The notes: generated from the letters alone by a model not told the origin. A DNA stretch of 64,000 nt from Rhinopithecus roxellana (GCF_007565055.1 NC_044551.1:95200089-95264088); one strand, 5' to 3'. Counted from the first letter of the stretch, positions 13,330 through 25,123 are shown. A program made the numbers and translations.

Positions 13330-14188
13330 AACTGCAGGCGATTTAGTTAATGTGCCTCTCCTCTTTGAAATACTTTCTTCACTTAGCTTCCAGAATACCT
13401 CTGTCTCCACAATCTCTTCTGTTCACTGTGGTCATCCTTTGGTGGTATCTCATTTCCTTGACTTTTATATTTGAATCACTCCAGGATTCTGTTCTTAGAT
13501 CTCTTCTCATTTTTATCAACTCTAACTCTCTTGATGACTTAACAATGTCCCATGCCTTTCCTAAGTATTGTATGTTATTGACGCACAAATATTTATCTCC
13601 AGCTCTATTATATCTCCTGATTTCTAAGCTTGTATATCCAATAAAGTTCTTAATATCTCCCCTTGGATTTCTAATAGACACCTCAAACATACATTGCTAA
13701 AATTTAAGCGCTTGATTTCCCCCACCTGAATGGTAATTTCGTTTTTCCAATTGCTTAGACCAAGAACATAGGTTATATTTGACTTTATCTTTTTCTCATG
13801 CCCCACAGGTAATCTGCAGCAAATCCTATAAGACCAACCTTCACAATATATTCAGAATTTGGCCACCTCTTACCACTTCTGCTATTACATATTACCACTC
13901 CAGTCGAAGACATCATTTTTCCAGTTGGAGTATACATGTACTCCTCACCAACCTACTTAGACTACTCTGTTCAGACTATTTCCATAAAAACAACCAGTGT
14001 TTTATTTCAAAACACAAGGCAGATCACGTTGTACCTCTTCTCAAATCTTGCCAGAACTTTCCATCTCCTCTGGAGAAAAAGCAAAGTTTCTTAATCCTCA
14101 CAATGTCTTATAAAACCGTCCATAATCTTGTGACATGTCCCTCAAACTACTTGTCATACTTTGGTCCTCATTTTTCATCTTAGGCAAT
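13330..14188 (+). mobile_element. L2 LINE, upstream part, plus strand
   Basis: Diverged sequence with L2-like wording: the run near TAATAGACACCTCAAAC (13672-), ACCAACCTTCACAATATATTCAGAATTTG near 13833-13861, and GCAGATCACGTTGTACCTCT near 14020. It is interrupted at 14189 by an LTR and resumes at 14649. Antiquity makes the edges approximate. Confidence 0.6.
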
Positions 14189-14648
14189 GTATCAATTTCT
14201 TCTTGACACTGTAACAAATTACCACAAACTTAGTGGCTTAAAAATTATTTTCCTACAGGTCTGGAGATCAAAGTCTGAAATCAGTTTCACTTGGCTAAAG
14301 TCAAGGTATCAGCAGAAATAGCTTTCTGAAAACCTTACAGGGAGAAGCAGTTTCCTTGCCTTTTGAGTTTTCTTATGGCCACATGTAGGCCTTTTTTCTT
14401 ATTTCTTCTTTCACATTCAAAGTGCACCACTACAGTGTCCTCTTCCATTATCACATCACCTTCTTTCCTGAGTCATCCTGCATTCCCTTATAAAACCCCT
14501 CCTGAATACAACAGACTCACAACCTGCCCTCCTCAAGATCCCCAACCTAACCACATCTGCAAAGTCTCTTTTACCATGTGAGGCAACATATTCACAGGTT
14601 CCAGGGATTAGGATGAGATCTTTCAGGACCATTATTCAGCTGACCACA
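14189..14648 (-). mobile_element. MaLR LTR (MLT1-like), minus strand, inserted in L2
   Basis: Reversed MLT1-type LTR. It begins TGTATCAATTTCTTCTTGAC and continues with GTAACAAATTACCACAAACT. It ends in ACATCTGCAAAGTCTC, CATATTCACAGGTTCCAGGG and ATTATTCAGCTGACCACA. L2-like sequence lies on both sides, so it inserted into a pre-existing L2. Confidence 0.75.
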
Positions 14649-15060
14649 CCCACTGATCATCAGAGATGCACTATGACCTCCCTGCTGTTTCTCGCATGTG
14701 ACTGGCACCCACCTATCTCAGAAACTTTGCACTTACAATTCCATATATCTAGAATGCTCTTTCCCTAGAGAGCTACATAAACTCATTCTCAAAGTCTTTT
14801 CATGGTACACTCTAAAGCTTTACACACATGCCCTGGCTCTTATTTTGTATGCTTCACTTTTCTGCCTTGGTATTTATCACCATCTAATGTAAAATATATT
14901 ACATTTATCATGTTTAATGTCCATTCCTCTACTAGAACCTAAGTTCCAAGATAGAATGGATTACTTTCTGCTTCACTCAATTTTTAACTCAAGAGCTTAC
15001 AACAGTGCCAGTCATACAGGAGGTGTGCAGTAATAGTGAGTACCTGTTAAATAAAATGCT
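14649..15060 (+). mobile_element. L2 LINE, 3' end, plus strand
   Basis: Continuation of the L2 after the LTR. Recognisable wording includes TAGAATGCTCTTTCCCTAGA, TATTTATCACCATCTAATG, TACTAGAACCTAAGTTCCAA and ACAGTGCCAGTCATACAGGA, the usual end of L2. Confidence 0.75.
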
Positions 15061-15921
15061 AAATTGCATGACAAAAAATATATCCGAAGTCCCTGCCATT
15101 ATGGACCCCCATTCTGGAAACTCTGTTCTGAAAAAAATACCACCATGGGCTGTTTAGGTTTAGATGAAATACCAAAGGTGGAATCAATCTCAAGCAGTCT
15201 TCTGTATTAAGAATTCTAGCTTTAGAATGCCCACAGAATACAAACTGCTGAATGGCTGGTTAGACAAACAAATTCATCATTTCCAAATACAAACTCCTTA
15301 CTGAGCTTCCTATGCCCATGTGTGGGGACAGTATAAAAGTCTCAGTGATTCATTTTCAAAATCTAGGAGTATTGCCATCTCCTCTAAAATACATTTCAAC
15401 TTTCATTCCTGTCTTAAATCCGCTCCCTCAAGTATGAAGTTCTGAGCAGACAAGCTTGTATGAGTCATACTGTGAAAGACTCTTGGGAGCAACACTTATA
15501 AGGGAGCACAGACAGAAGAATTGATCAGAAGCCATTAAAATGTCATACATTGCACATGCGAACTCAGTCAATCCTATCGTAGCTCTGGAGATAGAGAGGC
15601 CCCTCAGAGTTATACCAAAATGTAACAAGGTATTGGTCTTTGTACTCTTTCCCCCATGCACATTACCCTGTTACTGAAGAGAATGTGTAATCTTGTATAA
15701 AGGAGCTCTCTTTGGCCAAGGGCAATTCCCAAGTAATTCAGCAGCAGGTCACCAGCTGGCAACCATCTTGGGTGCTGGGGGAATGAGTCTGTGTCGGGAA
15801 GAGACATCTGCTATAGTCCATTTCTTCTGTCACACCATGTAGCAAGCCCAACTCATCTGGGAAAAAAAAACCTACAGCATTCTAGTTTTCCTTGTTTCTT
15901 AGAGAAACAATAGAGAAAAAA
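15061..15921. other. No confident feature
   Basis: Sequence between L2 and the twin-primed L1. It could be the 3' flank or LTR of the ERVL-like element further right, but I see no LTR end in it. The short minus-strand frames at 15428-15807 have no recognisable domain. Confidence 0.35.
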
Positions 15922-15934
15922 ATATAATAGTACA
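15922..15934. repeat. TSD of the twin-primed L1, left copy
   Basis: ATATAATAGTACA, repeated exactly at 16823-16835 after the L1 3' end. Confidence 0.9.
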
Positions 15935-16822
15935 TGAAGTCCTTGCCCATGCCTATGTCCTGAATAGTATTACCTAGGTTTTCTTCTAGGGTTTTTATGG
16001 TTTTAGGTCTAACATTTAAGTCTCTAATTCATCTTGAATTAATTTTCATATAAGGAGTAAGGAAAGGATCCAGTTTCAGCTTTCTACTTATGGCTAGCCA
16101 ATTTTCCCAGCACCATTTATTAAATAGAGAATCCTTTCCCCATTTCTTGTTTTTGTCAGGTTTGTCAAAGATCAGATGGCTGTAGGTGTGTGGTATTATT
16201 TCTGAGGGCTCTGTTCTGTTCCATTGGTCTATATCTGTTTTGGTACCAGTACCATGCTGTTTTGGTTACTGTAGCCTTGTGGTATAGTTTGAAGTCAGGT
16301 AGCATGATGCCTCCAGCTTTGTTCTTTTGACTTAGGATTGTCTTGGCAATGCGGGGTCTTTTTTGGTTCCATATGAACTTTAAAGCAGTTTTTTCCAATT
16401 CTGTGAAGAAAGTCATTGGTAGAGTGACAGACTGGATTAAGAAAATGTGGCACATATACACCATGGAATACTATGCAGCCATAAAAAAGGACAAGTTCGT
16501 GTCCTTTGTAGAGATATGGATGCAGCTGGAAACCATCATTCTCAGTAAACTATTGCAAGAACAGAAAACCAAACACCACATGTTCTCACTCATAGGTGGG
16601 AATTGAACAATGAGATCACTTGGACACAGGAAGGGGAACATCACACACCGGGTCCTATTGTGAGGAGAGGGTCTGTGAGCAGAGGGATAGCATTAGGAGA
16701 TATACCTAATGTAAACGACGAGTTAATGGGTGCAGCACACCAACATGGCACATGTATACATATGTAACAAATCTGCACGTTGTGCACATGTACCCTAGAA
16801 CTTAAAGTATGATTATATATAT
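15935..16822 (+). mobile_element. L1PA-grade insertion with 5' inversion (twin priming)
   Basis: A single L1 insertion in two blocks. 15935-16422 is ORF2 sequence in reverse orientation. 16423-16822 is the L1 3' end in forward orientation (last part of ORF2 and 3' UTR). The junction is at GTAGAGTGACAG. A perfect 13-bp TSD flanks the whole. L1 sequence between the two blocks (several hundred bp of ORF2) is missing, as twin priming predicts. The left junction shares ACA with the L1 sequence (GACATGAAG antisense), a possible microhomology. The usual A-tail is replaced by a TA run. Confidence 0.93.
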
Positions 16823-16835
16823 ATATAATAGTACA
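16823..16835. repeat. TSD of the twin-primed L1, right copy
   Basis: Exact second copy of the 13-bp target-site duplication. It merges at its left edge with the TA run of the L1 tail. Confidence 0.9.
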
Positions 16836-18205
16836 AACGGTAGTCTCTATCAGTATAACTGGCCGGGAGTTCTCTAGTGATCTTCTTCTCACCCCCTCAA
16901 ATATTCCACTCAGGGTTCCCCATCATCTCAGCTAGCACCATGCTTGGTCTGTGAGAATTATCTATTGGGGTAACCCAGCCCTCATTCCTGAGGGTTCTCA
17001 GCCTCTTTCTCAAGTCTTGGGTGGCTGCATTTGTTTATTTATCAAGAAATTTAAGCTTGAAGAAATGTCCTAGAGCAGAGGTAAGTACGCACTGGGTTCC
17101 ACAGCCAAATCCTGTCATTTTGTAAATAAAGTTACATTAGAACATAGTCATGAATTTTCTACAGCTATAGCTGTGACCCACAATGCATGGCCTATAGGTA
17201 TTACATAGCTCTTTCCAGAAAAAGTTGACCATCTTGTGCCTAGAGGATTTGTTCTTTCCTGCACCAAATGCGTAAAAGCAGTTCTTGCACATCCTGATAA
17301 TTAATACCAACTATCCTGCCAGTGTGGCCTTGGAAATGACATAGTGGCAGCCTTCGAGTTCAATTGTGCTCTCCCTGAGTCTTCTGGTTGATCATTCCTC
17401 CCCTGGATCACAGAACCTAAATTTTGGAGACAGAAAGCAGAAATTCCCCAAGTAGATGGCTGGGACAGACGAGAAGTTGTGAAAGCCCTACTTCTATACT
17501 TTGATGTTCAAACTGATAAATTTCACCTTTGATGGACACAGCTTGAGATAATAGTTTTTGTTATAGGATGCACATTTCATCTTGGAGGATAGCGCCTAGT
17601 CCTTGCAGAGTAAACCCTCCAGTCTTTCACCTCAGCAATGCCTTCAAAATGTTATATTTCCAGTAGCTCTCAGACACTGTAGTAAGGCCAGTAGATCCTG
17701 GAGGCCCATGCCCATTGCCATACCGCCTTCAACGTTTAGCTGGTCTCTTGCTTTGAGACAATATTAAAAAATACTGTGCCTATGAAAATATCAGCTTGTG
17801 AACCAGTGGACAGTGGTGCTAGCCGAAGCCCTGCAGATAGAAAAGGCAAAATGGTAGCTGGATACATGTTGGTTCTAGTAAAGATTAATGGTTGCTGCTT
17901 CTGGGACGAAAGAAGCCTGATGTAATAAATCTACCACCAACTGGCTGCTTGGTCTCCATGAGTGCTAGTGCAATACCAGGGTTTCAGCATGTCTGTTGCT
18001 GCCGTGTTAGGCAGATGACTCAGCAGCAGTTGCTCCTGAGGTTCTCAGGGACATCAGAAAGGTTTTGACAACAAAACGTACAATATGAGTTTCTCAATGT
18101 GCAATGTTAATAACCTAATATCCAGGCAGTGATAATTCATAACCCAATGAGTCAATATGCTGCAGAACAGTATTCAGGGCTTCCAGGAACACTGTTTTGC
18201 CCCTT
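16836..18205 (-). pseudogene. ERVL-like pol 3' region (integrase and C-terminal part), degenerate
   Basis: Decayed endogenous-retrovirus internal sequence on the minus strand. Translation near 17940-17990 gives GDQAASWW, resembling the segment just after the zinc-binding part of retroviral integrase. Translation near 16900-17000 gives a GWVTP...VLAEMMGN...EW pattern like the C-terminal end of ERVL pol. There are many stops. Pol order (integrase at the higher coordinate, pol end at the lower) agrees with minus-strand orientation. A hAT-like element (17076-17237) interrupts it, and an L1 splits it at 18223. The order relative to the RT fragment at 9.2 kb means these are two separate proviruses. 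Confidence 0.5.
17076..17237. mobile_element. Small hAT-like DNA element (MITE grade)
   Basis: 162 bp flanked by near-identical 8-bp duplications, TCCTAGAG (17068-17075) and GCCTAGAG (17238-17245). The interior has TGTAAATAAAGTTACATTAG and TTTCCAGAAAAAGTTGACC, wording typical of non-autonomous Charlie-type elements. 8-bp TSDs are normal for hAT. The family name is not assigned. Confidence 0.6.
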
Positions 18206-18222
18206 AGAAAAGAGGTTAATTA
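18206..18222. repeat. TSD of L1 at 18223-19311, left copy
   Basis: 17 bp, AGAAAAGAGGTTAATTA, repeated exactly at 19312-19328. Confidence 0.95.
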
Positions 18223-19311
18223 CCATTCAGGACATAGGCATGGGCAAGCACTTCATGTCTAAAACACCAAAAGCAACGGCAACTAAAGCCAAAACTGACA
18301 AATGGGATCTAATTAAACTAAAGAGCTTCTGCACAGTAAAAGAAACAACCATCAGAGTGAACAGGCAACCTACAGAATGGGAGAAAATTTTTGCAATCTA
18401 CCCATCTGACAAAGGGCTAATATCCAGAACCTATAAAGACCTTAAACAAATTTACAAGAAAAAAACAACCGCATCAAAAAGTGGGCAAAGGATATGAACA
18501 GACACTTCTCAAAAGAAGACATTCATACAGCCAACAGACACATGAAAAAATGCTCATCATCACTCGCCATCAGAGAAATGCAAATCAAAACCACAATGAG
18601 ATACCATCTCACACCAGTTAGAATGGCAATCATTCAAGTCAGGAAACAACAGGTGCTGGAGAGGATGTGGAGAAATAGGAACACTTTTACACTGTTGGTG
18701 GAACTGTAAACTAGTTCAACCATTGTGGAAAACAGTGTGGTGATTCCTCAAGGATCTAGAACTAGAAATACCATTTGACCCAGCCATCCCATTACTGGGG
18801 ATATACCCAAAGGATTATAAGTCATGCTGCTATAAAGACACATCCACATGTATGTTTATTGAGGCACTATTCACAATAGCAAAGACATGGAATCAACCCA
18901 AATGTCCATCAGTGACAGACTGGATTAAGAAAATGTGGCACATACACACCATGGAATACTATGCAGCCATAAAAAGGGATGAGTTCGTGTCCTTTGTAGG
19001 GACATGGAGGCAGCTGGAAACCATCATTCTCAGCAAACTATTGCAAGAACAGAAAACCAAACACCACATGTTCTCACTCATAGGTGGGAATTGAACAATG
19101 AGATCACTTGGACACAGGAAGGGGAACATCACACACTGGGGCCTATTGCGGGAAGTAGGGAGGGAGAGCATTAGGAGATATACCTAATGTAAAGGCAAGT
19201 TAATGGGTGCAGCACACCAACATGGCACATGTATACATATGTAACAAACCTGCACGTTGTGCACACGTACCCTAGAACTTAAACTATAATAAAATAAATG
19301 AAAAGAAAAAA
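18223..19311 (+). mobile_element. 5'-truncated L1PA-grade insertion with 17-bp TSD
   Basis: About 1.09 kb of L1 3' end: ORF2 from GGACATAGGCATGGGCAAGC onward, 3' UTR, and an A-rich tail with interruptions. ORF2 shows a frame change near 18465 (run of A after TTTACAAG) and further disruptions, so it encodes only fragments. The 17-bp perfect TSD and good match to L1PA wording mark a comparatively recent insertion into ERVL-like sequence. Confidence 0.95.
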
Positions 19312-19328
19312 AGAAAAGAGGTTAATTA
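19312..19328. repeat. TSD of L1 at 18223-19311, right copy
   Basis: Exact 17-bp repeat of 18206-18222. Confidence 0.95.
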
Positions 19329-20299
19329 GTAAAAACACATATGGTATATGTGCTGTAATGCTCACAACGGGCAGATGCGGTGCAGATTAACCCCCCATCT
19401 TTCTTCACCTTGGTTCCTGAAGATTGTCTATATCAGCTCTCTCAATGGCTCCTTTCCCATGTACTGCCTTTGGCTGTTTGGGTGCCAACAAAGGAATCTG
19501 GAGAAAGGAGGATGAGCTTGGCATATTGATTCTCACACTTCTCTACCTGTAGGACTCTGCAAAAGGCCTTCTCCTTTCAGGCTGCAGGAACTAGCCACGT
19601 TGATCCTTCAGTGTAGAATGGCAACAGTCCCAAAATTTCTAATATTAATAATGTATAATATTAAGTTCTGATGTTAAGTCTACGTAAGGGCCATTATAGC
19701 TCCTGGAATACTACTACAGGATTGACTGAGCTCTCACTTGCAATATGTGACATTTTAACTTCTTAGTATCAGACCTACTATAATTCCCTTGTGGTTTACC
19801 TCATCCAAATCTATGTAATTGATCTACTTATTAAGCCATCTTCAAAATATCCTGTTTTTCATGTTCAATCATTTTCCTGTAGGGATCTCGACTGATATAT
19901 TTTTAGAAATTTCGGTGGGGGAATTTAATAAAAATGAAAACCAAGAGATTATTTCCAAGTAACTAAGAAAATGAATAAAATTTTGAATGAAAATGTTTTG
20001 TTGATAATGAAGTGAGAATCTGGGCAAGTGATAAATCCCAATGGATATAATTAGCTGATAATACGTAATCTCTTGCAAGAAAGGTTCTAAGATGGAAACT
20101 CCAGGAATACTAAATCAAAGTCAGATGTAATCTGCTTTTACTGATGTTGTTGAACTAGTAATTGTGTATATTAATACCAGAAGAGTGACCCAATTAATTC
20201 TTCAAGAATAAATCTACACCTTCCTCTACCGCATCCCAAGCAGGCAAATATTTTCACTACTACCCTCCTTGTAATCCCCATCTATCACATCCTGCATCA
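19329..20299. other. Continuation of the ERVL-like region at left, then unrecognised
   Basis: Removing the L1 joins 18205 to 19329, so at least the first few hundred bases probably continue the decayed minus-strand ERVL-like sequence. I see no clear motif that confirms this. Beyond about 19.7 kb nothing is recognised. Confidence 0.3.
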
Positions 20300-20740
20300 C
20301 TTATCTATTGCCACATTAATAATACACAACCAATAAAATAAAACATCTCTGGCTTAAACAATAACTACTTGTTGCTCATGTGTATGGAGGCAGCTGTGAC
20401 TAGAGCAAGTGGTTCTGCTAGTCTTGGTTAGATTTGCACACATGTTGTCTGGCTGGATGTTGGGTAACTCAGCTATGCTCCACGTGGTCTCTCCTCCAGC
20501 AGGCTAGCTCTGGCATGTTCTCATGGCAAATGGAAGCACAAGAGAGCTCATGAGGCCTTCAGTTGGAAACCTGCTGTGTCCTCAACCATATGCTGCTCAG
20601 CAAAAACTTTACAGGGCCAACCTGGATTCAACAGATGGGAAATGTCTCTACCCCTTAGGGAAAAGAAAAGCAAAGTTACATGGCAATGGAAGGGACAACA
20701 TAGAGGAAAAAATATTGGGGTTCTTCATGCCTCAGTCCAC
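20300..20740 (-). mobile_element. Ancient interspersed repeat, family not assigned
   Basis: Wording such as GGCTTAAACAATAACTACTTG, CTCCACGTGGTCTCTCC, TCCAGCAGGCTAGCTC, GTTCTCATGGCAAATGG and CAAAGTTACATGGCAATGG is typical of old mammalian repeats in antisense orientation (MaLR or DNA-type). I recognise the style but cannot name the family. An open frame of about 118 codons on the plus strand at 20523-20879 lies over it and is not supported as a gene. Confidence 0.45.
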
Positions 20741-21877
20741 CATGCATGCTTTCTTTCAACCTCATCCTCTATCTCTGCAACTTTTCCCACCACCCAAAAC
20801 TCACATCTTCAAAATAAGCATTTCCATTTTACACGACTGTAACTGTAGTTCCTGCTCATTTGCAAGGAGCAGAGACTGACACAAGGAACTTAAGTTGGAA
20901 TGTACATTACAGAGACAGAAAATTGAGCATGAGCCTCAGGAAAAGCAGGGCTATATACCAGGTACCAATATCAGGACTTTAAGTCTTGTGCTCAGATTGT
21001 TAAATGCCCAATCCACTCTCCAACTCTTTGCTTCCTATTTAGATCCATGATTACCCTGTTCCTCTCTCCATGCCAAGATATACCAAAGAATGCACTTTCC
21101 CTAAGTCTAAACTCCCCTCTCCCTTACCCCAGCCCTATTAAGTAACCTTGACTACGCAGAGAATAACTTTCGGAGCTTTCCAGAGCAGGATGGTAAGTGG
21201 CATTGTAAGTTAAACAGCAGTCAGACGTGACAAGACTTCTGATGACATCTCTGGTTGTAATATAGAATTTTTCTCATTATTACTATTATCATCATGAAGA
21301 CTGCTTTTCCCTTTCTATGACTCAAAAATTGCTGCATGAGTCACAGAAAGAGAAAATATAAATTTCTGATGTGACTTTATACTGTGAGGAAATGTCCTCC
21401 CTCTACTAAATTGTTACTTACTATAACAATAGCAGTCGTAATGATAATAGCATTTACATTCCCTTATTGATTTACAATTTGTATAACACTGCCACAAACT
21501 TGTTTTATTTTTTATCACTGTTCCTAGCCGCAGCTCTACTGCTGCCTGGACACATAAACATGGGCAAAGTTCTGTCCTGCTCTCGGCCCAGTTTCCAGCA
21601 GTGGCCGTGTTCCCCACAGAGGTCCTGCGGGGTAGAAGCTTCCATGAGACTCAGATCCATGTCAGCATTTCAAAGGGGGAAAGTCCTGGAGTGGGCCTAG
21701 AGAATCTGAATCAGAGACAGACTTACTACATTTTTTTCTATTCATTATTAGTCTCAAACATTATTGTTTATCAGAGTGCATCTGCTAAAATATGAATTTT
21801 ACTTTGTATTATTTAAATGTATTAATAGATATATTTGTATTATTAGAATGTTTCTGTGAAAAATGGATGTTTGAAAC
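20741..21877. other. No recognised feature
   Basis: No exon, RNA gene or clear repeat. Several overlapping frames of 60-80 codons at 21414-21795 on both strands have no shared start context or domain. Confidence 0.4.
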
Positions 21878-22175
21878 GGGGCACAGTGGCTCACATCTGT
21901 CATCCCTGCATTTTGGGAGGCCAAAGGTGGGTAGATTGCTGGAGCCCAGGAGTTTGATACCAGCCTGGGCAACATGGCAAAAAGCCATCTCTACAAAAAA
22001 GACAAAAAATTAGCCCAGTGTGTTGATGTGCACCTGTATTCCCCACTACTCAGCAAGATGAGGTGGGAGGATGGCTTGAGCCTGGGAGGTGGAGGCTACA
22101 GTGAGCCATGCTCATACCACTGCACTCCAGCCTACGTGACAGAGCAAGACCCTGCCTTGAATAATAATAATAAAA
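21878..22175 (+). mobile_element. AluJ SINE with (AAT)n tail
   Basis: Full dimer beginning GGGGCACAGTGGCTCACATC. The left arm has GGAGCCCAGGAGTTTGATAC and the right arm has TTGAGCCTGGGAGGTGGAGG, which is J-grade. The tail has evolved into AATAATAATAAT at about 22160-22173. Confidence 0.9.
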
Positions 22176-22704
22176 TTTCCGCACATCCTTCTCTCAGAGC
22201 CTGAGAGTAGAAGCCAGGAAATTTGAAGTTTAGTGAGCATCCTAGATGATTCTGATGACTCTTTTCTATCCTATTTGATTCATCAGCAGTATCTGTGCTA
22301 GTGAAGGTTGTCTTTTTCTCCAGGTCACTACACACTTGAAACTGTAACTGGCCATAAAGGCTAGGTCTTAGTAAGTACATGAACATATCTGAGACAAAAA
22401 AGGGCCTATGCTCCCTTGATTTTTCAAAACACACTAATTTTTTAAAATATTTACAAATAAAACAACAGAACCTAATAAAATATAAATAATTATATCTGTA
22501 TTTAACTTTGCATACATTTGCCTACAACTTTTTTTCCAGCTTCGTATTTACATTCAGAGATGTTGGTGGGTGAAATCTACAAATTGACAGATTTTATGAG
22601 AACGCTTACTTCACATTCTGAAGTGAAAGGAACTTTTTATCCAGTGGGCATCTGGTCTACGGGATGTAATTTCACAAACATCATTTCACATACAGGCTGC
22701 CTCA
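22176..22704. other. No recognised feature
   Basis: Short AT-rich stretch between AluJ and MIR. A 100-codon minus-strand frame overlaps the Alu tail and has no recognisable domain. Confidence 0.35.
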
Positions 22705-22910
22705 GTATAGTGGTCAGGAGGCTGGGCTCTGAAGACATTAGCCTGAATTCATATCCTGTCTTTCCACTATCTGTGTGACTTGGAAAAGTTACTTAATATC
22801 ATCTCTATAAACAAGATGCGTTAATATCATCTCTATAAATAAAGATAGGAAAATGACTAACCTGGTTAGTTCAAAGGGCTATGTAAAAAGAATTCAGACA
22901 AACAAAACCT
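22705..22910 (+). mobile_element. MIR SINE, plus strand, with internal 28-bp duplication
   Basis: Core wording: AGTATAGTGGTCAGGAGGCT, GGGCTCTGAAG, CTGAATTCATATCCTG, ATCTGTGTGACTTGGAAAAG, TTACTTAATATCATC. TTAATATCATCTCTATAAA is present at 22793-22811 and again at 22821-22839, so a 28-bp unit has been duplicated inside the element. Confidence 0.8.
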
Positions 22911-24819
22911 GAAGCATTATGACATAATAAACATAAAATAAATATGAGCTATTTTAATTATTTTACAATTACAAACTCTATTATTAATCAGAAGTCTATT
23001 TTGATGTATTTTTTAAATTAAGCCGAGCTGTCATTTGACTTAATTTGACTCAATTAAAAAATGCAGTACAGATGTACCCAAATTAGGATGATCCAACTGA
23101 TGGTCTGTCAACTTTACAATGGTGCGTACGTAATTCAGATTCAGTAGAAACCTTAGAGTACACATTCAACCCTTTTCACTTTCACTATAGTATTCAATAC
23201 GTTACATAAGATAGTCAATGTTTTATTATAAAGCAGACTCCGTATAACATGTTTTTGCCCAATGACAGGCTGATTTAAGTGTTCTGAGCATATTTAAGGC
23301 AAGCTAGGCTAAGCTATGAAGTTCAGTAGGTTAGGCGTATTAAGCACATTTTTTAACTTACAAAATTTATGATAGGTTTATCAGGACTTAACCCCATCAT
23401 AAGTCAAACAGCATCTGTATTAATATATGGTAAATTTATTTAAGACTGTATTGTAAAAGCATAGGCTTTATTACTATTGTCATTCTTTATCATTGATCCT
23501 TTAGCCTGAATGAGAGGTGAGACAGCAAGCTGCCACTGCCAGATACCACCTCATACTACTGATTCCTCAGAGAACAAGCCCTAAATCCCGAAAACAGTGC
23601 AATTTAGAATTCTGTAACTGAATTACACTACTCTTTATTAAAAAGAAAAATATCTAACGATTTTTCTCTTGCCTTCTGCTGAAAATATTTTTAAGTATTA
23701 ACTTCTTCCTGCTTTGATTTCCATCATTTCACCATGGAATACCTCCAGGGTGAGAGCTATTTTGCATTTTTAGAGGCCTCCCTAACCTTCTCTCTTTGGC
23801 ATTTGAGGAACTCTGACTGAGGTGATCACACAGGGCAAGCAGTAAGGGAAAGCAAGGGCAGTCCTGCCTTTGTCTCTTACTTGTTGCAGTCTTTAAGGAA
23901 GAGAGGGTGAAAAGGGCTCTCTGATTAATTTCAGGCCTTCAAGTTTCAGCAATACCATGACATATTGGTGTTCTTCCCTTTTACGATTGCAGCTTTGCTG
24001 TTGTACTTCCTTTGCACACTCCTGCAATGGAAAGCTAACCTTTATGCTTTTACAGCCTGATGCGGCTCAGAGTCAAAGCGAAGCTGGCAATCAAAGGCTA
24101 GGATGGCATTTGAAAGGAAGACCTTACCAATGGGGCTCACAGTAGGAGCTCTCTGAAGCCCTTAAGTGTACCTTTTGAAACCAGTCGTTTCTGCATATCG
24201 TTTGTGACTAAAATGCTAATACTGTTAGTGCTCAAATTTTATTCAAATTCTCTTTAGGGTTTAGGTACTCTGCTACTCTCCGTGTTCACAGACCTGACGT
24301 TCAGATCACTGGACAAAGTACTGGGCCTTTATTCTGATTTTACAACCGCTCAATTTCCTTCAGGGTTATTTGACTCATTGATATGTATTACACAGCCACA
24401 AGGTGATTACCCATAATGCATTTTCCTGCTTAAACATACTGACAGTAAGACTAGAGATTATAATGTATTCTACTCTGTGGAGATGACACTGTCAACCTTC
24501 AACCTCTGGGACTTTTAGATACATGGCAGAGATTTGGTTTGTTTGATTTGCAGTGCACTCATCTGATTTCCTATCTTCCTCTCATCATTAAGTGCACATG
24601 TTAGAATGAAGCCACAATATTCAACACTATTTTTATTAGCTTCATACACAGTAATACCAAATCAATTGTAAATCTTTTTGAAGGCGAGGAAAGAAAATGG
24701 GCAGAAATAGGAGGTAAGACATAAACAGAAGTGTGGTTATAAGAGGGCATGATTTTCTTTCTCTTTCTTTCTTTATTCTTAAGAAAAGGGACTATTGAGA
24801 CAGGATAAAAGGGAAAGTT
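22911..24819. other. No recognised feature (1.9 kb)
   Basis: AT-rich sequence with no gene, RNA or repeat I can support, except a short pyrimidine-rich TTTC run near 24757-24777. Confidence 0.4.
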
Positions 24820-25123
24820 GGCCAGGTTTGGTGGCTCATGCCTGTAATCTCAGCACTTGGGGAGGCCAAGGCAGGAGGACTGCTTGAGCTCAGAATTTTG
24901 AAACCAGCCTGGGCAACATAGAGAGACCCTATCTATGTAAAAATTATTTTTAAAAAAAATAGCCAGGTGTAATACCATGTGCCTGCATTCCCAGCTACTT
25001 GGGAGGCTGAGGTGGTAGGATCACTTGAGCCTGGGAGACCAAGCCTGCAGTGAGCTGTGACTGTGCCACTCTACTCCAGCCTGGGCAACAGAGCAAGACT
25101 GTGTCTTAAAAAAAAAAAAAAGA
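24820..25123 (+). mobile_element. AluJ SINE, full length
   Basis: Begins GGCCAGGTTTGGTGGCTCAT and ends in a run of 14 A. Both arms carry J-grade states (CTGCTTGAGCTCAG, GTGAGCTGTGACTGTGCC). The middle A-rich linker is expanded with T interruptions. Confidence 0.92.

Noticed and set aside
13350..14183. Frames of 116 and 134 codons on the plus strand
   Set aside because: They overlap the L2 element and are pyrimidine-rich L2 sequence read in frame, not a gene.
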